Shown: positions 24,687-32,977 of the stretch, piece by piece
How the letters are laid out: each line of letters starts with the position of its first letter
Position numbering within the stretch: the stretch's first letter is position 1
Assembly: GCA_944376715.1 (NCBI GenBank)
Contig: CALWDO010000011.1
Span: 1-63,174 of the forward strand
DNA length: 63,174 bases
DNA from: an uncultured Lachnoclostridium sp.
GTDB lineage: Bacteria > Bacillota > Clostridia > Lachnospirales > Lachnospiraceae
Direction of reading: 5' to 3'
Notes under the pieces: generated by a model
The model's database searches: none
Seen by the model: the letters and a program-made list of their open reading frames with translations, nothing else
What the model was told of the DNA's origin: nothing
Translations under genes and position numbers: made by a program

Positions 24687-25076
24687 ATGTACGCTTTATT
24701 AGACGCCCTTCACAGACAGCAGCTGGAGCAGTACGAAGAACAGGAGATCTACGAGCTGGATTATCACAATCCGGTAGTCAGAGACTCGGAGGTTCTTCTG
24801 ATCAACCTTGGCGCGGAATATCTCGGCCTGAAACGTACCGTTGATCTGGCGCTGGCATGCCATGCACGTATTGTCTCTCTGGTACTCTGGGATCCTGAAA
24901 ATGTTGTTTCTATCCCCTGCGGCGGTCACTGGCCAAGACCATACCGCTCTATATCTCTGGAGCAGGCTGTCATGGAATTTCAGGCAAGAAATATGGATCT
25001 GTTTTATATGAGAATTACGCAGGATGAAAACGGCAACCGTCTGATCCGACTGGATTTTCGATATCAGGCTGCGTGA
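24687..25076 (+). CDS. Conserved-looking protein of unknown function, likely ECF-sigma target
   Basis: I do not recognise this 129-residue protein. It is soluble, with no signal peptide or membrane segment; its middle (VLLINLGAEYLGLKRTVDLALACHARIVSLVLWD) looks like a compact alpha/beta fold and its end is strand-rich. GAGGAG lies about 10 nt before the ATG. It has its own ECF-type promoter and a strong terminator, so it is transcribed alone, probably as part of the response controlled by the neighbouring sigma factor. Confidence 0.65.
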   Translation: MYALLDALHRQQLEQYEEQEIYELDYHNPVVRDSEVLLINLGAEYLGLKRTVDLALACHARIVSLVLWDPENVVSIPCGGHWPRPYRSISLEQAVMEFQARNMDLFYMRITQDENGNRLIRLDFRYQAA

Positions 25077-25175
25077 TTCAGAGAAATTTTACGGAAGTTT
25101 TACAATATTTTACACAAATTTGGTAGAGGCATACGTCGGAATATCGTATAGTAAAGATGTCCAAAATCCCTTATC

Positions 25176-25236
25176 AAATGCAGGAGAACCGGCCGGAACA
25201 TGAGAGAGCGCCGGTTCTTCTGCATTTCTTTTTTTC
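25176..25236 (+). terminator. Long Rho-independent terminator
   Basis: AAATGCAGGAGAACCGGC pairs with GCCGGTTCTTCTGCATTT (18 bp, one mismatch), followed by CTTTTTTTTC. It fills most of the 232-bp gap before the response regulator. Confidence 0.9.
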
Positions 25237-25308
25237 TTTCCCATAAGATGCAAATATGATACAATCCTGTAAGACAATAGGGGTATCAATAAGAGAGAGA
25301 TATAGAAT

Positions 25309-25962
25309 ATGATAAAAATACTGATTGCGGAAGACGAAGAGCCGATCGCGAATCTGATCCGCGTAAACCTGAAAAAGGTGGGATACCACTGCCAGTGCGC
25401 GTACGACGGAGAAGAGGCGTCGAATTATCTGGAATCCGAACGGTTTGACCTGCTGCTCCTGGATATTATGCTTCCCAAGGTCAGCGGTTATGAAGTGATG
25501 GAATATGCCAGAAGCCTGGATGTACCGGTGATCTTTATCACAGCCATGAGCTCCACCAGGCAAAAAGTGGCGGGGCTTAAGATGGGAGCGGAAGACTATA
25601 TTACCAAACCGTTTGAAATTGTAGAATTGTTGGCCAGAGTGGAAGCAGTCCTTCGCCGCTGCCAGAAGATCGGAAAGCAGATCCATATCCTTGATGTGGA
25701 GATCGACTTGTCCTCCTGGATTGTATTCCAGAACGGGAAACAGGTTCTGCTGACGCCAAAAGAATACGAACTACTGATTTTTTTTGCCAGGAATCCCAAT
25801 ATTGCCCTGTACCGGGAGACCTTATATGAGCAGGTATGGGAGAGAGAATATACCGGGGACAGCCGCACAGTGGATCTGCATGTACAAAGATTGAAAAAAA
25901 AGCTGGGATGGGAGGACCATATCAGCGCCGTCTATAAAGTCGGCTATCGACTGGAGACTTGA
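25309..25962 (+). CDS. OmpR/PhoB-family response regulator
   Basis: A 217-residue regulator: receiver domain (acidic pocket AEDEEP, phosphorylated Asp near residue 51 in LLLLDIMLPK, T in FITAM, K in YITKPFE) and a C-terminal winged helix (LTPKEYELLIFF, DSRTVDLHVQRLKKKLG). It is encoded 2 bp before its histidine kinase. Target genes may include the VanY-like peptidase downstream. Confidence 0.92.
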   Translation: MIKILIAEDEEPIANLIRVNLKKVGYHCQCAYDGEEASNYLESERFDLLLLDIMLPKVSGYEVMEYARSLDVPVIFITAMSSTRQKVAGLKMGAEDYITKPFEIVELLARVEAVLRRCQKIGKQIHILDVEIDLSSWIVFQNGKQVLLTPKEYELLIFFARNPNIALYRETLYEQVWEREYTGDSRTVDLHVQRLKKKLGWEDHISAVYKVGYRLET

Positions 25963-25964
25963 TT

Positions 25965-27362
25965 ATGAAATTTTTCTGGAAAATCTATTTTTCATTTACC
26001 GCATTATTTCTGGCCTCTTTCGGTCTGTTTGGTATCTGGATGATACAGATTAATTTCGAAAAGTCTTATCAGAAGGCTTTGGAAGAAGGAGAGCAGGACA
26101 ACCGGATGTTCCAGCTGGCATTTGAAATGTCCTATCAAAACGACGGCATTGTTTCCGTGACCGCCGGCTCCGTCGTACAGAATCTGGCCGGAACAGGAGA
26201 CATCTACAGGATCTACAACAGCGACGGGCTGATCTATCAGAATCAGGAAACAGGGATCGACAGTCCTCTCTGGCTGCAGCTGACAGAGGAAAAACCAAGC
26301 GGCTACACTTTAATACGGAAAAACAGGCGTACCTGGCTTGTCTACGCATGCAGGTCCGTGCTTGGCAGCAGCACCTATTACCTGGAAAATCTGAAAGACA
26401 TATCGGACATATACTTTGATAAAGAATCTTATTACGACTGGTATACTGTCGTAGTTCTGATCCTGACGATAGTCACGGCAGTATTGGTGTATCTGGTGAC
26501 TCATATTTTGACACATTCTATCCACGAGCTATCCAGTACCGCCAGAGGATTTACCGGTGGAAATTATGGTATACGCGCCAGAGAACGGGGCAGTGATGAA
26601 ATCGCAGGACTTGCCCATGATTTTAACGAAATGGCCGACACCATCTCAGAAAAAATGCAGGAGCTGGAAGAACAGGCGCGCCGCCAGGAGGATTTTACAG
26701 CCTCTTTCGCTCATGAGTTGAAAACTCCCCTGACCTCCATTATCGGTTACGCGGACATGCTTCGCACTGTAGAATGTACAAAGGAAGAAACCTTTGAAGC
26801 GGTCAATTACATTTTTCAGCAGGGGAAGCGTCTGGAAAGTCTTTCTTTTAAACTGCTGGAGCTGATCGTGGCGGAGAAACAGGAATATGATTTTCGTCCT
26901 TTGTGTGTGGAAGAATTGGTTCAGGACGCTGTGCGTCTGACGGAAACAGGAAGAAAAGAAAAGGAAATCTGCCTGACCGTCCGCGTAGAAAAAGGCATCA
27001 TGACTGGGGATCGTGATCTGCTGGTATCCATGCTTACCAATTTATTGGATAATGCCAGAAAAGCTGTCTCGGAACACGGACAGATCCGGATCAGGGGCCG
27101 GAATAAGGCGGGAGGGTACCTGCTCAGTATTTCTGACAATGGATGCGGCATGGAAGAAAAAGATCTGGCACGCATTACAGAGGCTTTCTACATGGTCGAT
27201 AAATCCCGTGCCCGTAAGGAGGGCGGGGCAGGACTTGGTATGACCCTGTGCAGCCGTATTCTGGATCTTCACGACGCCAAATGGAAGATTTCCAGTATAC
27301 CGGGGAAAGGTACTTCCATTGCCTTATGGTTTCCCGGAGAAAAGGAGGGACAGAACATATGA
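25965..27362 (+). CDS. Sensor histidine kinase
   Basis: A 465-residue membrane kinase: TM1 (about 5-27), an extracellular sensor domain of about 130 residues, TM2 (TVVVLILTIVTAVLVYLVTHI), HAMP, dimerisation domain with the phospho-accepting His in FAHELKTPLTSIIGY, and an ATPase domain (N box LTNLLDNARKA, G1 ISDNGCGME, G2 GGAGLGM). The ATG at 25965 has GGAG upstream, two bases after the response regulator stop. The signal is unknown; the nearby cell-wall peptidase suggests envelope sensing. Confidence 0.92.
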   Translation: MKFFWKIYFSFTALFLASFGLFGIWMIQINFEKSYQKALEEGEQDNRMFQLAFEMSYQNDGIVSVTAGSVVQNLAGTGDIYRIYNSDGLIYQNQETGIDSPLWLQLTEEKPSGYTLIRKNRRTWLVYACRSVLGSSTYYLENLKDISDIYFDKESYYDWYTVVVLILTIVTAVLVYLVTHILTHSIHELSSTARGFTGGNYGIRARERGSDEIAGLAHDFNEMADTISEKMQELEEQARRQEDFTASFAHELKTPLTSIIGYADMLRTVECTKEETFEAVNYIFQQGKRLESLSFKLLELIVAEKQEYDFRPLCVEELVQDAVRLTETGRKEKEICLTVRVEKGIMTGDRDLLVSMLTNLLDNARKAVSEHGQIRIRGRNKAGGYLLSISDNGCGMEEKDLARITEAFYMVDKSRARKEGGAGLGMTLCSRILDLHDAKWKISSIPGKGTSIALWFPGEKEGQNI

Positions 27363-28276
27363 AACGAAGCTTTGCTGTCTGTCTGACCGGAACCGTCCTT
27401 CTGGCAGCGGGAGTCATATTTCTTCCCCGTTATATCAGCCGCAGTCTGGATCTGCGGAATCTGAACCGGATCAGTTTGACGGACCGGGACCAGTTCTCCT
27501 ATATGGAGCCCAGTTCTTATGATTTGCCGGGAAACGATGCAGGTTTCCGGTGCCTGGAAAATGGTACGGGTGAATTGACTCTGATCACTTCCTTTGACCG
27601 TCAGACAGTTAAACTAAATGAAGAGCTGCTTCAGGGAATCTATGACCAGATATCTGAAGCGCGGGAGTCGGGGATGCTTCCAAACCTGATCGGCGTCTTT
27701 GACTGGTATGAGGCTATGGGCCTTGAGCCTTCCTCGAACAGTGCCTCTGACTACGACAAAGATTATAACAGCAGTCTGAACTGGATGGATCAGGCAGAAT
27801 CCGCTGAGTATTACTCGTTGATTTATACATCCGCTGAAAACTCGCATGTAAAAAATATGCTGAATTTCTGGCTTGTCCATTACACGGACATGCTGCGTCT
27901 GGATTATTATTTTCTTGTGAACGAAAGCAGCTATAAGATCTATTACGCCTGGATATACAGTCCATACACGGAATATCTCTGTTCGCTTCAGGACCAGAAC
28001 TCAGCGGTTTATTCAAAGGATATAGAACAGATACTTCTGGATAATATATATATGGTTTCGGATGGCAGTACCTATTATTATGGGGCTGATTTTTGCGAAG
28101 GGTTCTCTTTGCCGGATGACCTTTCCATAAATTATCCTGTAACCATACGTCTGATCTTCGGGGAAAATGGAGTAACCATAGAGCAGCGGCCTCTCGCAGC
28201 CGGCCGCCGGGGATACCGGGGAATGGGCATCGGGCTGGAAAGTGTTGGAAATACATTTTCTGCTCCCGAAAACTGA
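27359..28276 (+). CDS. Membrane-anchored or exported protein of unknown function
   Basis: A 305-residue protein with an N-terminal hydrophobic helix (FAVCLTGTVLLAAGVIFLPRYI) and a large outer domain rich in Tyr, Asp and Ser (SDYDKDYNSSLNWMDQ, VNESSYKIYYAWIYSPYTEYL). I recognise no known domain. The start overlaps the kinase stop (ATGA), so it is co-translated with the two-component system and could be a signal-sensing accessory protein or a target. GGAGGGA precedes the ATG. Confidence 0.7.
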   Translation: MKRSFAVCLTGTVLLAAGVIFLPRYISRSLDLRNLNRISLTDRDQFSYMEPSSYDLPGNDAGFRCLENGTGELTLITSFDRQTVKLNEELLQGIYDQISEARESGMLPNLIGVFDWYEAMGLEPSSNSASDYDKDYNSSLNWMDQAESAEYYSLIYTSAENSHVKNMLNFWLVHYTDMLRLDYYFLVNESSYKIYYAWIYSPYTEYLCSLQDQNSAVYSKDIEQILLDNIYMVSDGSTYYYGADFCEGFSLPDDLSINYPVTIRLIFGENGVTIEQRPLAAGRRGYRGMGIGLESVGNTFSAPEN

Positions 28277-28308
28277 CATCAAAACTTATGATAAGGGGAT
28301 AACCAACT

Positions 28309-29097
28309 ATGAACAGATCAAGAGAAAAAAGGAAAAGAAGAATCAGAAGACTGAGGATCCGCCGCACAATGACGGTCATTATCGGAGTCTTTTTGCTGGT
28401 ATTTGCGTGGAGGACCGTTACTTTAGCACTGCATTCTCTGCAAAGCCGCCCGGACGACGAATCCTCTCGGCAGGAAGAAGGTTTTGCAGATGTGATCCCG
28501 GCTTATTCTGATCAAAAAGGGAATGAACTTTCAGACTCGGCAGAAGATATCCTGCTGGTAAATAAAGATCATCCTCTGGAAGAAAACTATCAGCCTGATC
28601 TGGTCAAGTTGAGAGACTACGGAGTGGAAGTGGACCGGGAAATCTATGACAGTCTCCTCCGTATGCTGCAGGACGGTGAAAAAGAAGGATTAAAGTTCTG
28701 GGTTGCTTCCGGTTACCGCAGTATGGAGCGCCAGCGCGAACTGCTGGACGAAGATATTGCAGCTCTGATGAAACAGGGAAGCTCTCCATCGGAAGCCTAC
28801 GAGGAAGTAGTACGGGAGACCATGCCCGTAGGCTGCAGCGAACACGCCACCGGACTGGCCGTAGATATCGTGGCGAAAGACTATCAGATCCTGGATGAAA
28901 AGCAGGCGCGCACAGAAGAGATCCAGTGGCTCCAGGAGCATTGCAGCCAGTACGGTTTTATCCTGCGCTACCCGGAAGATAAAGAGGATATCACAAAAGT
29001 ATCCTATGAATCCTGGCATTTCCGGTACGTAGGAGTGAAGGCGGCAACGGAGATCATGGAGAAAGGGATCACACTGGAAGAACATCTTGACAAATAG
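28309..29097 (+). CDS. VanY-type D-alanyl-D-alanine carboxypeptidase (M15B)
   Basis: A 262-residue exported peptidase: basic N-terminus and one transmembrane helix (about 22-42), then the M15B domain with ASGYRSMERQ, the zinc-binding SEHATGLAVDI and YESWHFRY, and the WLQEHCSQYGFILRYP segment. It trims the terminal D-Ala from peptidoglycan stem peptides outside the membrane. No vanHAX genes are seen, so a housekeeping cell-wall role is more likely than glycopeptide resistance. It lies in line with the two-component system. Confidence 0.88.
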   Translation: MNRSREKRKRRIRRLRIRRTMTVIIGVFLLVFAWRTVTLALHSLQSRPDDESSRQEEGFADVIPAYSDQKGNELSDSAEDILLVNKDHPLEENYQPDLVKLRDYGVEVDREIYDSLLRMLQDGEKEGLKFWVASGYRSMERQRELLDEDIAALMKQGSSPSEAYEEVVRETMPVGCSEHATGLAVDIVAKDYQILDEKQARTEEIQWLQEHCSQYGFILRYPEDKEDITKVSYESWHFRYVGVKAATEIMEKGITLEEHLDK

Positions 29098-29105
29098 GGT
29101 GAAAA

Positions 29106-29747
29106 ATGAAAAAAGTGAAAAATATTTTGGGATATCCGTTATTTTTTCTTATTATTCTATTGCCGCTGGGAATGATCCTCTGTTCCTGCCTGGGATATAC
29201 TTTTAAACTCGGGAGCTATTTGGCATTTGCCGTAATAACGGCTTTGCTGGCAGTCACTGCGGCTGTTATTGCGGATGCAGGCAAAGTATCTTCTGTGCTC
29301 TTTGCCCTGGCAGCACCATTATCTCTGGTTAATGCTGTATTCTATATATTTGAGTGCGGCAGGAACAGCAGAATATGGATCATACTGTGCATGCTCATCT
29401 GCATTGTCTGCGGCTGTATTTTAACTGTAAAACATGGAAAACCGCTGGCTTTGAAAATCATTGCTCTGATATTATCTGCTTTCATGATTCTGCCGGTTAG
29501 TTTTATCGGATTCGCAATGTTGATATTCGGAAACATGGGAGAAGTTACCGTTGTCCGGTCTATTGAATCGCCCGGCGGAACATATTATGCGGAAGTGGTT
29601 GACGATGACCAGGGTGCGCTGGGCGGAAATACTCTTGTCGATGTGTATCAGAACAAGGAATTCAATAATCATGAGAATATAAAAATGCCCTCATTCCATC
29701 CCAATATCAGGATAGGAAGGGGCATCTTTTATTTTAAGCATTATTAG
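29106..29747 (+). CDS. Multi-pass membrane protein, DUF5412-like C-terminus
   Basis: A 213-residue protein with about five hydrophobic helices in the first 145 residues and a short outer domain ([30 protein letters not shown]) that recalls DUF5412-type proteins. The function is unknown. It lies 8 bp after the vanY gene and its end overlaps the convergent lexA gene by 4 bp. Confidence 0.65.
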   Translation: MKKVKNILGYPLFFLIILLPLGMILCSCLGYTFKLGSYLAFAVITALLAVTAAVIADAGKVSSVLFALAAPLSLVNAVFYIFECGRNSRIWIILCMLICIVCGCILTVKHGKPLALKIIALILSAFMILPVSFIGFAMLIFGNMGEVTVVRSIESPGGTYYAEVVDDDQGALGGNTLVDVYQNKEFNNHENIKMPSFHPNIRIGRGIFYFKHY

Positions 29748-30358
29748 AAGATCCGAAGCACTCCAAAGACTTTTCCAAGAATCGTCACTTCATCTACGAT
29801 AATCGGACTCATAGAATCATTCTCCGGCTGCAGGCGGTAGTGACCGTCTTCTTTATAAAAGGTTTTTACTGTAGCCGAATCGTCGATCAACGCCACGACC
29901 ATATCTCCATTATTGGCAGTGCTCTGCTGTTGTACCAGAATCTGATCCCCGTTGAAAATGCCTGCATTCACCATGCTGTCGCCTTTTACCTTCAGCATAA
30001 AGCATTCACTGTTCGGCATGTATTCTGCCGGGATCGGGAAATAGTTCTCAATATTTTCCTGTGCCAGAATCGGCTGTCCGGCCGCTACGGTACCGATCAG
30101 AGGTACATTGACTACCTCCCGGCGGGTCAGTTGGAAAGTATCGTCTATAATCTCGATAGCCCGGGGCTTGGTGGGGTCTCTGCGAATATAACCGTTTTTC
30201 TCCAGAGTCTCCAGGTGGGAGTGCACCGAAGAGGTCGACTTCAGATGAACCGCTTCGCAGATATCTCTCACTGCAGGGGGATAGCCTTTATGTAAAATCT
30301 CTGATTTAATAAAATCGAGAATTTCCTGCTGCTTTGGCGTGATTTTTCCATATCCCAT
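29744..30358 (-). CDS. lexA: LexA repressor
   Basis: A 204-residue LexA. The N-terminal winged helix ([36 protein letters not shown]) is followed by the self-cleaving peptidase domain: cleavage site VAAGQPI, catalytic Ser in [11 protein letters not shown] and Lys in SATVKTFYK. It represses SOS genes until RecA filaments trigger self-cleavage. The ATG at 30358 has AGGAGG upstream; the longer frame lacks it. Two LexA boxes lie in its own promoter, and three lie before the yneA-like gene at 47.4 kb. Confidence 0.96.
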   Translation of the reverse strand: MGYGKITPKQQEILDFIKSEILHKGYPPAVRDICEAVHLKSTSSVHSHLETLEKNGYIRRDPTKPRAIEIIDDTFQLTRREVVNVPLIGTVAAGQPILAQENIENYFPIPAEYMPNSECFMLKVKGDSMVNAGIFNGDQILVQQQSTANNGDMVVALIDDSATVKTFYKEDGHYRLQPENDSMSPIIVDEVTILGKVFGVLRIF

Positions 30359-30377
30359 AAAAGATCCTCCTGTGAAT

Positions 30378-30424
30378 CGAACATTCGTTTTTACCAGTAT
30401 AGCACAAACGTTCGGGAAAAGCAA
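30378..30424 (-). promoter_or_regulatory. lexA promoter with two LexA boxes
   Basis: Boxes CGAACATTCGTTTT (30378-30391) and, on the minus strand, CGAACGTTTGTGCT (about 30401-30414) match the Gram-positive CGAAC-N4-GTTYG pattern in part. The second lies between TTGCTT (30419-30424) and TATACT (30396-30401) of the minus-strand promoter, which fits autorepression. Confidence 0.75.
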
Positions 30425-30429
30425 ACAGA

Positions 30430-31392
30430 TTAGAATGCAATGCCGGTATCTGCAGAGTATTGAGCCAATATGTCTTCATCCGCTTTTTCAAGCATATTCA
30501 GCAGCGCTTTTGTTGCGGACGGCAATTCTTTTTTAGGATTGTAAACAATACAAATATGGCGTTTGGGTATCTGGATATCCAAAGATAGCTGAATCAAACC
30601 GCAATTCAGCAAGAATGAACGTGCAAACTTATACGGCGTGAATCCTATACCCAGGTTGTGCAATACGGTAGGCGGAATCAGGTCATTGGAATTCACCTCT
30701 ATATTCGGATGCAGTTCCAGTCCCTGGCTCTGAAAGATTCCATCCCAGAACTTCCTGGATGTGGTCCCGCTTTCCATACAGACAAGAGGATACTGCAGTA
30801 AGTCTTTCAGAGTAAGTACCTGATCCTGCAGGTTGGTAAAATGGCTTCCCGCAACTACAATGTCCTGAAAATCCGCCACTTGTTTGACCATCATGCCTTT
30901 TGGAGGATCGAGAGGTGTGGTAAGCAGGGCAAAGTCCAATCCGCCTGTCGTTAGAGAAGAAACCGGAAAAGGTGTAGAAAAGGTATGGATCCGAATATTT
31001 ACATTCGGATAACGATGCTGAAACCGCTCCAGATAAGGAAGCAGAAAATACCGCATGGTCAGCTCGCTGGCGCCGATATCGATCTTTCCGCTCTGGCCGT
31101 CTACATATTCCTGGAGCATATTTCTGGCACGTTCCATCTGCTGGCAGGCGCGGCTGACCTGGCGGAAAAGAAGCTGTCCTTCCGGAGTCAGGGTAACTCC
31201 TTTCTGAGACCGGAAAAAAAGCTGACAGTCCAGATCGTGTTCCAGATTCTGGATACATTTGCTGATCGTAGGCTGGGTCAGACACAGATGCTGGGCCGCC
31301 AGAGTAATATTTTTCCTCTTTGCCACTTCGTAAAATACCTTATAATAGTCATAACTGATGTCCATTTTACTGTCTGTCTTATTCAAGCTCAA
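30430..31392 (-). CDS. LysR-family transcriptional regulator
   Basis: A 320-residue LysR protein: helix-turn-helix in the first 65 residues ([38 protein letters not shown] in parts) and a two-lobed effector-binding domain (about 95-300). A TTG start at 31392 has AAGGA upstream; the ATG at 31365 is an alternative. It is divergent from the ATP synthase operon with an LTTR-like site between them, so it may control that operon or itself. The effector is unknown. Confidence 0.85.
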   Translation of the reverse strand: MSLNKTDSKMDISYDYYKVFYEVAKRKNITLAAQHLCLTQPTISKCIQNLEHDLDCQLFFRSQKGVTLTPEGQLLFRQVSRACQQMERARNMLQEYVDGQSGKIDIGASELTMRYFLLPYLERFQHRYPNVNIRIHTFSTPFPVSSLTTGGLDFALLTTPLDPPKGMMVKQVADFQDIVVAGSHFTNLQDQVLTLKDLLQYPLVCMESGTTSRKFWDGIFQSQGLELHPNIEVNSNDLIPPTVLHNLGIGFTPYKFARSFLLNCGLIQLSLDIQIPKRHICIVYNPKKELPSATKALLNMLEKADEDILAQYSADTGIAF

Positions 31393-31396
31393 ATAA

Positions 31397-31415
31397 CCAT
31401 TCCTTTTTTCTATGG
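31397..31415. promoter_or_regulatory. LysR-type operator between lysR and atpB
   Basis: CCAT-N11-ATGG (31397-31415) fits the T-N11-A form of LysR boxes. A TATAAT for the atp operon is at 31458-31463, about 75 bp before atpB. Confidence 0.5.
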
Positions 31416-31539
31416 ATATATGTAAAAAAAATGATTATACATTTCTTTTTTTCGTATTATAATAGAGTTCGGGACTTCAGGCAAGTATTATTTATATATT
31501 GCATGGAGCTCAGAATTTTAAGAGAAAGGAAGTGCAGTT

Positions 31540-32217
31540 ATGGGCAATTTGGGAGAAAAGCTGATAGAAGAATTGCAGTGTGAGACGGTATTCTCCATCG
31601 GCGGCATAGGCATCTCGGAATCGGTCGTAGTCACATGGATCATCATGGCCGTTGTACTGGTTGCTTGCCTGCTGCTGACCCGGAATCTAAAGGTAGAGAA
31701 TCCCGGTAGGGGACAGCTGCTCCTGGAATTTGCAGTAAGCTGGGTCCAGAATCTGTGCGGCGATTTCATCGGGGAAAAAGGCAGGAGGTATACCCCTTAT
31801 CTTACTTCAATCCTGATCTATCTTGGAATTGCCAATCTGATCGGTATTCTGGGATTCAAGCCTCCCACAAAAGATCTGAATGTGACAGCAGCTCTGGCTA
31901 TTATGAGTATTGTACTCATTCAGTACGCAGGCATCCATAAGAAAGGCGCAAAAGGCTGGCTGAAAAGCTTTGTGGAACCGGTAGCTATCGTGGCTCCCAT
32001 CAACATCCTCGAGCTGGTGATCAAGCCGCTGTCTCTGTGTATGCGACTGTTTGGTAACGTGCTGGGTGCGTTTGTCATTATGAAACTGATCGAAAGCGTT
32101 CTGCCGGTATTTCTTCCGGTGGTGTTCAGCGCATATTTTGACCTGTTTGACGGTCTGATCCAGGCATACGTTTTTGTATTCCTGACCGGACTATTTATCA
32201 AAGAAGCTATTGAGTAA
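31540..32217 (+). CDS. atpB: ATP synthase F0 subunit a
   Basis: A 225-residue membrane protein, the proton path of F0. The conserved helix with the essential Arg is LVIKPLSLCMRLFGNVLGAFVI, and the C-terminal helix (FDLFDGLIQAYVFVFLTGLFI) holds the usual Gln-Ala-Tyr. AAAGGAAG precedes the ATG. First gene of the atp operon; no atpI is seen before it. Confidence 0.95.
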   Translation: MGNLGEKLIEELQCETVFSIGGIGISESVVVTWIIMAVVLVACLLLTRNLKVENPGRGQLLLEFAVSWVQNLCGDFIGEKGRRYTPYLTSILIYLGIANLIGILGFKPPTKDLNVTAALAIMSIVLIQYAGIHKKGAKGWLKSFVEPVAIVAPINILELVIKPLSLCMRLFGNVLGAFVIMKLIESVLPVFLPVVFSAYFDLFDGLIQAYVFVFLTGLFIKEAIE

Positions 32218-32242
32218 AAAGTAGAAAAAGGAGAAAAGAGTT

Positions 32243-32467
32243 ATGAGTACATTAATCGCGATTGGCGCGGCGATCGCCGTTCTGACTGGTATCGGAGCAG
32301 GAGTAGGTATTGGAATTGCAACTTCTAAGGCAGCAGAAGCTGTAGCAAGACAGCCGGAGGCTGACGGAAAGATCACAAAGATCCTTCTTCTGGGAGCGGC
32401 GCTGGCCGAGGCAACCGCTATTTATGGTTTCGTTATCGCCCTGTTGATTATTATCCTCTTAGGTTAA
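32243..32467 (+). CDS. atpE: ATP synthase F0 subunit c
   Basis: A 74-residue double-helix subunit. ARQPEADGKI is the polar loop and E56 (ALAEATAIYGF) the ion-binding carboxylate. Sodium-type c subunits carry a Gln in helix 1 (GVGQG) and a Ser or Thr right after the Glu (AEST); here these are Ile (GVGIG) and Ala (AEAT), so the enzyme is probably proton-coupled. Confidence 0.95.
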   Translation: MSTLIAIGAAIAVLTGIGAGVGIGIATSKAAEAVARQPEADGKITKILLLGAALAEATAIYGFVIALLIIILLG

Positions 32468-32485
32468 AGAAAGGCGGATGTTTGC

Positions 32486-32977
32486 ATGTTAAGACTTGAT
32501 ATAAATCTGGTCTTTACCATCATCAATCTGCTGATCTGGTATGCGATTATCCGGATATTACTTTTTAAGAGGATTAACCGTGTCATCGATCAGAGGGAGC
32601 AGGCTATCCAGTCCCGCTACGCGGACGCGCAGAAGCTTCAGGATGAAGCGGCTGCCGAGAAGGATAAATATGCCACATCTCAGGCGCAGATTGAGGCGGA
32701 AAAGACCAAGGTGATGGACCAGGCACAGGAAGATGCCCGGGTGGAATACAATCACATTCTGGAAGAAGCCAACAAAAAGGCGGAACAGATCGTGGAGAAT
32801 TCCAAAAAAGAGGCTGTATTGGAGAAAGACAAGATCGTTTCCAAAGCGGAGCAGGAGATTCGTTCACTGATCCTGGATACTGCTGTTAAATCGATGCAGT
32901 CCTCCGGAAATGACAGCGCTCTTTACGATGAATTTTTGACTAAGACAGGTGAGGCGGGTCATGGAGAAAATGAATAG
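32486..32977 (+). CDS. atpF: ATP synthase F0 subunit b
   Basis: A 163-residue stalk subunit: one N-terminal membrane helix ([20 protein letters not shown]) and a long charged coiled coil, as usual. It overlaps the next gene (delta-alpha fusion) by 17 bp, the two being read in different frames. Confidence 0.94.
   Translation: MLRLDINLVFTIINLLIWYAIIRILLFKRINRVIDQREQAIQSRYADAQKLQDEAAAEKDKYATSQAQIEAEKTKVMDQAQEDARVEYNHILEEANKKAEQIVENSKKEAVLEKDKIVSKAEQEIRSLILDTAVKSMQSSGNDSALYDEFLTKTGEAGHGENE

Noticed and set aside
28309-29097. Vancomycin-resistance cluster
   Set aside because: A VanY-like gene and a two-component system are near each other, but no vanH, vanA or vanX genes are found.
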